Origin: an uncultured beta proteobacterium
GTDB lineage: Bacteria; Pseudomonadota; Gammaproteobacteria; Burkholderiales; Burkholderiaceae_C
Direction of reading: 5' to 3'
DNA: 10,232 nt
NCBI GenBank assembly: GCA_903840825.1
Contig: CAIMHL010000236.1
Location: 1 to 10,232 of the forward strand
Each line of letters opens with the position of its first letter. Positions within the stretch are counted from its first letter, which is position 1. Below are positions 6,032-10,232 of this stretch, in pieces. The notes under the pieces were generated by a model that saw nothing but the letters and a program-made list of their open reading frames with translations, made no database searches and was not told the DNA's origin. A program made the position numbers and the translations under genes.

Positions 6032-7252
6032 ATGTTGTTTGAAAAAAGATTCATCAAGGCGGTCGAGCAGTTCCGCGCACAGGCGGCACTTCCCCTGCGC
6101 ATTGAGTTGTGGAATGGCCGCCAGTTTGATTTTGGCAGCGAGCCTCAGGTCAGGGTGCGCATTCCTACCGTGGGTGCTTTGCGGTATTTCATTTCGCCCA
6201 ATCTCAGCAAGTTGGGCGAGGCGTTTGTGGAGGGGCACATTCAAGTGGACGGTGCGCCTGAGCATGTGTTCAAGGTGGCCGAGGGCTTAGCCCGCAGCGT
6301 CGCGCAGAAGTTTCCGTCCATTTTTCACTGGGGGACGCGCCACACGCGGCGCATCGACCGTGCGGCCATTGAGTACCACTACGATGTGTCGGATGATTTT
6401 TATGCCCTTTTTTTGGACCCTGGCATGGTGTATTCGTGTGCCTATTACCAAACCGAGAGCGACGGTCTTGCGCGGGCTCAAACACAAAAGTTGGACCACC
6501 TTCTGAACAAGCTCAGGCTCAAGCCCGGCGAAAAATTCCTTGATATTGGCAGTGGCTGGGGGGCCTTGGTGATGCGTGCGGTGGAGAAGTACGGCGCGGT
6601 GGCCACCGGCATCACCTTGTCCCGAAATCAGTATGACTACTCCCGAAGAAAAATTGATGAAGCCGGGCTTGCCGATCGCTGTCAGGTCTTGCTGTGTGAC
6701 TACCGAGACCTGCCGGGTTCCCGGGTTTACGACAAGATTGCCAGTGTGGGGATGTTTGAGCATGTAGGCTTAAAAAATTTACCGGTTTACTTCTCGACTG
6801 TGCACCGCCTCCTGCGCGATGGTGGGCTGGCCCTGAACCACGGTATTACGACCTCTGATGTGAGGAGTGGGTGGATGGGCTTGGGCGCGGGCGACTTCAT
6901 AGACCGTTATGTGTTTCCACAAGGCGAGCTGCCCCATATTTCCCTGGCCATGGAGGCCATGGCCGGGTCTGGACTTGAGGTGCTGGATGTGGAGTCTTTG
7001 CGGCGCCATTACGCACTAACGTGTGACGCCTGGTCGAAAAATCTCGAAAAAAACAGCATCGATGCCCTGCGTATCGCGGGGGGGCGGCGGTATCGAATTT
7101 GGCAAATTTATCTGGCAGGGTGTGCTTATGGGTTTTCAAAGGGCTGGATGAATTTGTACCAGGTGCTGTGCAGCAAGTCGTGCAATACCGAGTTGTCGGG
7201 CCACCCTTTGAGGCGCGACTATATGGTTGCACCGCCCGTTGCATGGGCCTGA
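6032..7252 (+). CDS. cfa: Cyclopropane-fatty-acyl-phospholipid synthase
   Basis: A SAM-dependent methyltransferase that adds a methylene bridge to unsaturated acyl chains of membrane phospholipids, usually in stress or stationary phase. With the ATG at 6032 it has 406 aa (E. coli Cfa 382). An N-terminal lipid-binding domain (about 1-100) precedes the catalytic core: EYHYDVSDDFY (114-124), YSCAYY with Cys136, the SAM motif LDIGSGWG (170-177), GMFEHVG with Glu243, and LNHGI with His270. With Tyr327 in HYALT these correspond to the bicarbonate/active-site residues described for E. coli Cfa (C139, E239, H266, Y317). I favour 6032 because GGAG (6019-6022) lies 9 nt upstream; in-frame alternatives are ATG 6023, ATG 5975 and TTG 5969, the last two upstream of the inferred transcription start. 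ompW follows 52 bp downstream. Confidence 0.92.
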   Translation: MLFEKRFIKAVEQFRAQAALPLRIELWNGRQFDFGSEPQVRVRIPTVGALRYFISPNLSKLGEAFVEGHIQVDGAPEHVFKVAEGLARSVAQKFPSIFHWGTRHTRRIDRAAIEYHYDVSDDFYALFLDPGMVYSCAYYQTESDGLARAQTQKLDHLLNKLRLKPGEKFLDIGSGWGALVMRAVEKYGAVATGITLSRNQYDYSRRKIDEAGLADRCQVLLCDYRDLPGSRVYDKIASVGMFEHVGLKNLPVYFSTVHRLLRDGGLALNHGITTSDVRSGWMGLGAGDFIDRYVFPQGELPHISLAMEAMAGSGLEVLDVESLRRHYALTCDAWSKNLEKNSIDALRIAGGRRYRIWQIYLAGCAYGFSKGWMNLYQVLCSKSCNTELSGHPLRRDYMVAPPVAWA

Positions 7253-7304
7253 TGACCGGGCACTTGTGCTGCTTACTTTTTTTACCAACCGAAAGTTTCA
7301 TGCC

Positions 7305-7901
7305 ATGAAAAAAAAGACTATTTTGAAAATGCTGGTGGCGGTTACGGCCTTGTCAGGGGCGAGCGCCTTTGCGCAAATGAGTGAAGGCCCCTGGATGGTG
7401 CGCCTGCGTGCGGTCAACATCAACAGCAGCAACAGCGATGCCACGGGTTATGGCCTGACGGTCAACAACCGCACGGTGCCTGAGGTGGATATAAGCTATT
7501 TTTTCAACCGCAATGTGGCGCTTGAATTGATGATGATGGTGCCCCAGGAGCACACTTTGTATGCGCAGGGTGTGCGCTTGGGAACCCTTGAGCAGGCACC
7601 GCCCACCTTGCTGTTGCAATACCATTTTGAGGTACCGAGTTTTCGCCCCTATGTAGGCTTGGGGCTGAACTACACGCAGTACAGTTCTGTACGGGTGCCG
7701 GGTTTTGACATTGACAAGAGCAGCTTTGGCGCTGCTTTGCAAGTGGGCGTAGATATTCCTGTGGCCCGTAATTTGTATTTCAATCTGGATTTGAAAAAAC
7801 TGTACATGGGCGTGGACGTTTACCAGTCAAGCGGCTTTAATGTAGGTGCCTTCAAGATTGACCCGGTCTTGTTCGGGCTGGGCTTGGGCTTGAGGTTTTG
7901 A
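7305..7901 (+). CDS. ompW: OmpW-family outer-membrane beta-barrel protein
   Basis: A 198-aa precursor of a small eight-stranded barrel. The signal peptide is MKKK plus a hydrophobic core ending SAFA-Q, with likely cleavage after Ala23. The mature part begins with GPWMVRLRAVNIN, continues with V-x-EVDISYFFNRNVALELMM (first hairpin), LQYHFEVPSFRPYVGLGLNYTQY, a GAALQVGVDIPVARNLYFNLDLKKLYM stretch and the family's closing DPVLFGLGLGLRF ending in a terminal Phe, the signal for BAM insertion. OmpW proteins form a narrow hydrophobic channel and are linked to small hydrophobic compounds, osmotic and oxidative stress and anaerobic adaptation. The ATG at 7305 is chosen because the signal peptide starts there; the open frame upstream (from 7227) overlaps cfa and has no such logic. 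The ribosome site is weak (GAAAG at 7291-7295). Co-transcription with cfa is possible. Confidence 0.87.
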   Translation: MKKKTILKMLVAVTALSGASAFAQMSEGPWMVRLRAVNINSSNSDATGYGLTVNNRTVPEVDISYFFNRNVALELMMMVPQEHTLYAQGVRLGTLEQAPPTLLLQYHFEVPSFRPYVGLGLNYTQYSSVRVPGFDIDKSSFGAALQVGVDIPVARNLYFNLDLKKLYMGVDVYQSSGFNVGAFKIDPVLFGLGLGLRF

Positions 7902-7908
7902 GAGTCGC

Positions 7909-8814
7909 TTACTTTGGGGCTTTGTTGAGGGTGATGAGGCCGGTGGACAGCATCGTGCCGCAAACGATCACGACACCGCAAAAAACCATCCATTGCGAGA
8001 CCGCTTCCGCCAAAAACACGCGGCCGTAAATAAGGGCAAACACCGGCGCGACAAAGGTTACGGTCAGGGAGCGGGCGGGGCCCACAGTTTCAATCAGCTT
8101 GAAATACAAAATGTAGGCCACCCCGGTGCAAAGTACCCCAACCGCCAACAAGGCCAGCCAAGCCTGCAGGCTGGGTGTGTGCAGCGGCCAAAACCACAGA
8201 GCAGGCAGCGCCAAGCCCAGTGTGGCACCCAACTGGCTGCCGGTGGCAGTGACCAAAGGGGGGATGCCCATCAGGTAACGTTTGGCATAGCTGGCGGAGA
8301 CCCCGTAACAAATACAGGCCACCAGGCAAGCCAGCACGGCCCAGCCGGTGGCGTTGCCTGCCTCATCGGGTTTGAAGCTGGCTTTGTCCCAAGCCAGCAG
8401 CGCCACCCCCGCAAAGCCGACAAGCAGCCCCAGAATGCGAAGCCCGTGTGGGCGGTCCTTTAGCCAAACCCACGCGATCAAGGCGCCAAACATGGGCACG
8501 GTGGCGTTGATGATGGACGACAAGCCCGTGGTGATGGACAGCAAGGCGTAGGAGAAACAGGCAAAGGGAATGGCGGAGTTGATCAGCCCGACCAAAAATG
8601 TTTTTTTCCAGTGCTGGCGTAATTGCGGCCCCAAGCCGCGCCCCAGCACGAGGGGCAGCAAAAAGCAGGAGGCAATGGCGACCCGCACCCCCGCCGTGGG
8701 CAGTGCACCAAACTCACTTGCGCCCAGTCGCATAAATAAAAAGGAGCTGCCCCAGATGGCAGCCAGCAGGGAGAAATCAATCAACCAGGGTTTGGAGGGG
8801 GTCGTGGTGGTCAA
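7909..8814 (-). CDS. EamA/DMT-superfamily transporter (RhaT/YdcZ-like permease)
   Basis: A 301-aa inner-membrane permease with about ten hydrophobic helices arranged as two EamA repeats (about 10-142 and 155-292). The first helix carries the family pattern LLAAIWGSSFLFMRLG; the first repeat ends ALIAWVWLKDRPHGLRILGLLVGFAGVALL and the second ends ALIYGRVFLAEAVSQWMVFCGVVIVCG. The family exports or imports metabolites such as amino acids; the substrate cannot be told. The frame is open to 8907, but I place the start at TTG 8814-8812: it overlaps the ogt stop (TTGA), GAAGG lies 6 nt upstream, and the protein then has the usual length and begins just before helix 1. This makes it the second gene of an ogt-eamA operon. 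It converges on ompW with a 7-bp gap. Confidence 0.85.
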   Translation of the reverse strand: MTTTTPSKPWLIDFSLLAAIWGSSFLFMRLGASEFGALPTAGVRVAIASCFLLPLVLGRGLGPQLRQHWKKTFLVGLINSAIPFACFSYALLSITTGLSSIINATVPMFGALIAWVWLKDRPHGLRILGLLVGFAGVALLAWDKASFKPDEAGNATGWAVLACLVACICYGVSASYAKRYLMGIPPLVTATGSQLGATLGLALPALWFWPLHTPSLQAWLALLAVGVLCTGVAYILYFKLIETVGPARSLTVTFVAPVFALIYGRVFLAEAVSQWMVFCGVVIVCGTMLSTGLITLNKAPK

Positions 8815-9302
8815 AGTGCGCCTTCGTGAAGCAGTAGCGCCGTCTTGCGTGCCAAGCCGCCGGCATAACCGGTCAAGGCCCCATTCGCGCCAATCACGCG
8901 GTGGCACGGAATGATGATGGAGAAGGGGTTGCGCCCAATGGCCCCACCGGCGGCACGCACCGCTGCGGGCTTGCCGATGTGGGTGCTGAGTGCGCCGTAG
9001 CTGGTGGTTCGCCCGGGGGCAATGCCCATCAGCACGCGCCAGATGGCCTGTTGAAAAACGGTCCCTTGACTCACGTACAGGGGCAAATCAAACTGGAAGG
9101 CCGGGTTGTGGAAGTAGGCGCTGAGTTGTTGCTTTGTTATTACCAACAGCGCATGGTTGTCGTCCACAGGCCAGGCATCCGGTTTGGGTTGGTGGCTTTG
9201 GCCATCAAACCAGGTCCCCATCAAGTGGGTGGGTGTGGCCGCTAGCACCATGCACCCCAAGGGGCTTTCATAGCGTGATTGGGCGATGTTGTTATTTAAC
9301 AT
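8811..9302 (-). CDS. ogt: Methylated-DNA-[protein]-cysteine S-methyltransferase
   Basis: A 163-aa suicide DNA-repair protein that moves the methyl group from O6-methylguanine to its own cysteine. The N-terminal ribonuclease-like domain covers about 10-78. The C-terminal active domain (79-160) shows FQQAIWRVLMGIAPGRTTSYG with Tyr102, RAAGGAIGRNP (Arg116 finger region), and the acceptor Cys133 in IPCHRVIG, followed by GALTGYAGG. All expected catalytic features are present and the length is normal for a stand-alone Ogt/MGMT without an Ada domain. The ATG at 9302 is the only reasonable start, yet no ribosome site is visible just before it (the sequence is T-rich), so translation may be weak or the message nearly leaderless. 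The EamA transporter start overlaps its stop. Confidence 0.95.
   Translation of the reverse strand: MLNNNIAQSRYESPLGCMVLAATPTHLMGTWFDGQSHQPKPDAWPVDDNHALLVITKQQLSAYFHNPAFQFDLPLYVSQGTVFQQAIWRVLMGIAPGRTTSYGALSTHIGKPAAVRAAGGAIGRNPFSIIIPCHRVIGANGALTGYAGGLARKTALLLHEGAL
8821..8825 (-). promoter_or_regulatory. Ribosome binding site supporting the TTG start of the EamA gene
   Basis: GAAGG on the minus strand, inside the last codons of ogt, lies 6 nt before the TTG at 8814-8812. Together with the TTGA stop/start overlap it supports translational coupling of the two genes. Confidence 0.55.
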
Positions 9303-9362
9303 AAAAAGTGATTTAAAGCCTTTAAGGGTTTGCTTGAGCAGCTATTTATTCAGTAGCTATTA
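9303..9362. repeat. Degenerate intergenic repeat of a type seen in Comamonadaceae (tentative)
   Basis: This AT-rich block holds two inverted repeats: TTAAAG-C-CTTTAA (9313-9325) and AGCTA-N9-TAGCT (9340-9358). The order 'AAAGCC-TTT...GGG...GC-x-TGAGCAGCTAT...AGTAGCTAT' resembles a short palindromic element I remember as common between genes in Acidovorax, Polaromonas and Rhodoferax. It contrasts in base composition with the GC-rich genes on both sides. Only one copy is in the window, so repetition cannot be shown here; the call rests on memory of the pattern. Confidence 0.4.
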
Positions 9363-9426
9363 GGTGAGTTTTTTATTGGCGAATGACAGTCGGAAAAGCT
9401 GCACGGCCAAGCTTGTATATTGTGCT

Positions 9427-9451
9427 GGGCGGCGAAGCTGCGCCCTACAAT
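9427..9451 (+). promoter_or_regulatory. Candidate promoter of the phosphomutase gene with an inverted repeat abutting the -10 box
   Basis: TACAAT at 9446-9451 matches the -10 consensus at 5 of 6 positions and predicts a start near 9458, giving a leader of about 37 nt. Directly before it, GGGCG (9427-9431) and CGCCC (9441-9445) form an inverted repeat in the -35/-10 spacer. No strong -35 is present at 16-18 bp; TTGTGC at 9420 is too far upstream. Confidence 0.4.
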
Positions 9452-9494
9452 TCAGGCCAACAAATTATTCAAACCAACTTCAGGGTAGCCCATC

Positions 9495-10232
9495 ATGCAA
9501 TTGTCTGTTTCCATCTTTAAAGCATATGATATCCGGGGCATTGTTCCGGCCCACATTGACGAAGCCCTGGCCGAGGGTTTGGGCCGTGCTTTTGGCACGG
9601 TGGCGCTGGCTGAAGGGGAGACTGCGGTGGCCGTTGGCCGCGATGGCCGTTTAAGTGGGCCTACCTTGAGTGCGGCCTTGATTCGCGGCTTGGTGGCCGC
9701 CGGGATTGAGGTGATTGATGTGGGCTTGGCCACCACCCCCATGCTGTATTTTGCCGCGCATACGCTGTGTACCAGCGGTATTCAGGTCACCGGCAGCCAC
9801 AACCCCAAGGACTACAACGGCTTCAAGATGGTGATGGCGGGGCGCGCTATTTACGGTGAAGAAATTCAGGCCTTGCGCCGCATGATGGAAGCCGAGACCT
9901 GGACGCTGAAAGACGGCGGTAAGGTGCGCTCAGTAGACGTGTTGCCCGCCTACAGCGCCCGCATTGTGGGCGACATCAAGTTGTCGCGCCCCCTGAAAAT
10001 TGTGGTCGATTCGGGCAACGGCATTGCCGGTGCCTCGGCCCCAGCCATTCTGCGGGCCATTGGCTGCGAGGTGACAGAGTTGTTTAGCGAGGTGGATGGC
10101 AACTTCCCCAACCACCACCCCGACCCCAGCAAGCCTGAGAACCTGCGCGACCTCATGGCAGCCTTAGCTGCTGGAGACGCCGAACTGGGCTTGGCTTTTG
10201 ATGGCGATGGCGACCGCTTGGGCATTGTGACC
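9495..10232 (+). CDS. Phosphomannomutase/phosphoglucomutase (3' partial)
   Basis: The first 246 codons of an alpha-D-phosphohexomutase; the frame is open at the right edge and the family is usually about 450-465 aa. These enzymes interconvert hexose 1- and 6-phosphates and supply sugars for lipopolysaccharide, exopolysaccharide and other surface glycans. Visible motifs: FKAYDIRG near the N-terminus (8-15), VGRDGRLSG (47-55), the phosphoserine loop VTGSHNPKDYNG with Ser101, the domain 2 entry KIVVDSGNG (168-176), and the metal-binding loop FDGDGDR at 235-241. The segment ELFSEVDGNFPNHHPDP is typical of the AlgC/ManB-type PMM/PGM subfamily. The ATG at 9495 is supported by CAGGG (9481-9485) about 9 nt upstream and by the N-terminal motif lying at its usual position. 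Sugar specificity cannot be read because the C-terminal domains are missing. Confidence 0.95.
   Translation, partial: MQLSVSIFKAYDIRGIVPAHIDEALAEGLGRAFGTVALAEGETAVAVGRDGRLSGPTLSAALIRGLVAAGIEVIDVGLATTPMLYFAAHTLCTSGIQVTGSHNPKDYNGFKMVMAGRAIYGEEIQALRRMMEAETWTLKDGGKVRSVDVLPAYSARIVGDIKLSRPLKIVVDSGNGIAGASAPAILRAIGCEVTELFSEVDGNFPNHHPDPSKPENLRDLMAALAAGDAELGLAFDGDGDRLGIVT

Noticed and set aside
7227..7304. An N-terminal extension of the OmpW protein
   Set aside because: It overlaps the cfa end and would bury the clear signal peptide that starts at 7305.
9452..9742. A 96-codon minus-strand frame over the start of the phosphomutase gene
   Set aside because: The + strand encodes conserved phosphohexomutase motifs here; the minus frame is compositional.
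1..10232. A defence system, prophage, insertion sequence, CRISPR array or secondary-metabolite cluster
   Set aside because: Every substantial gene belongs to a common chromosomal family, and I found no transposase, integrase, terminal repeats, direct-repeat array or tRNA. What may be new is the regulatory linkage of the stress genes, not an unknown protein family.

Overview
The window looks like chromosomal DNA of a betaproteobacterium, most likely Burkholderiales/Comamonadaceae (Rhodoferax- or Polaromonas-like). This rests on codon choice, moderately high GC, the type of each protein, and a short intergenic repeat near 9300-9362 that resembles one I remember from that family. It is an inference; no rRNA or other phylogenetic marker is present. 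The window holds ten genes plus the tail of an eleventh at the left edge and is densely packed. I see no mobile element, CRISPR array, tRNA or rRNA.

Left part (1-2111, + strand): the last 78 codons of a PAS-ending chemoreceptor-type signalling protein (probably a CheB/CheR hybrid), followed 22 bp later by a 616-aa PAS-PAS-PAS-GGDEF diguanylate cyclase with an intact active site and I-site. They probably form one sensory operon. A glycine-zipper outer-membrane lipoprotein gene (2117-2578, -) converges on it with only 5 bp between the stops.

Middle part (2700-7901), the most interesting stretch: a small single-BON-domain gene (+), a Lon protease gene (-) whose start overlaps the end of an Hsp20 gene (-) by 4 bp, and, divergent from hsp20, a cyclopropane-fatty-acid synthase gene (+) followed by an OmpW-family porin gene (+). 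The same dyad, TTGAGA-N2-TCTCAA, lies upstream of the BON gene and in the hsp20/cfa divergent promoter region, and nowhere else in the intergenic DNA of the window. It contains the FNR/FixK-type core TTGA-N6-TCAA. In the hsp20 direction it sits about 41.5 bp upstream of the start predicted from a TAACAT -10 box, the class II activator position. I read this as a small stress regulon (chaperone, protease, BON protein, membrane-lipid modification) under one CRP/FNR-family regulator, reminiscent of the low-oxygen stress loci of Burkholderia. Functions are from family knowledge; the regulon is inference.

Right part (7909-10232): an EamA/DMT transporter gene (-) that appears to start at a TTG overlapping the stop of the upstream ogt DNA-repair gene (-), a 192-bp intergenic region with the Comamonadaceae-like repeat and a promoter, and the first 246 codons of a phosphomannomutase/phosphoglucomutase (+) that runs off the window.
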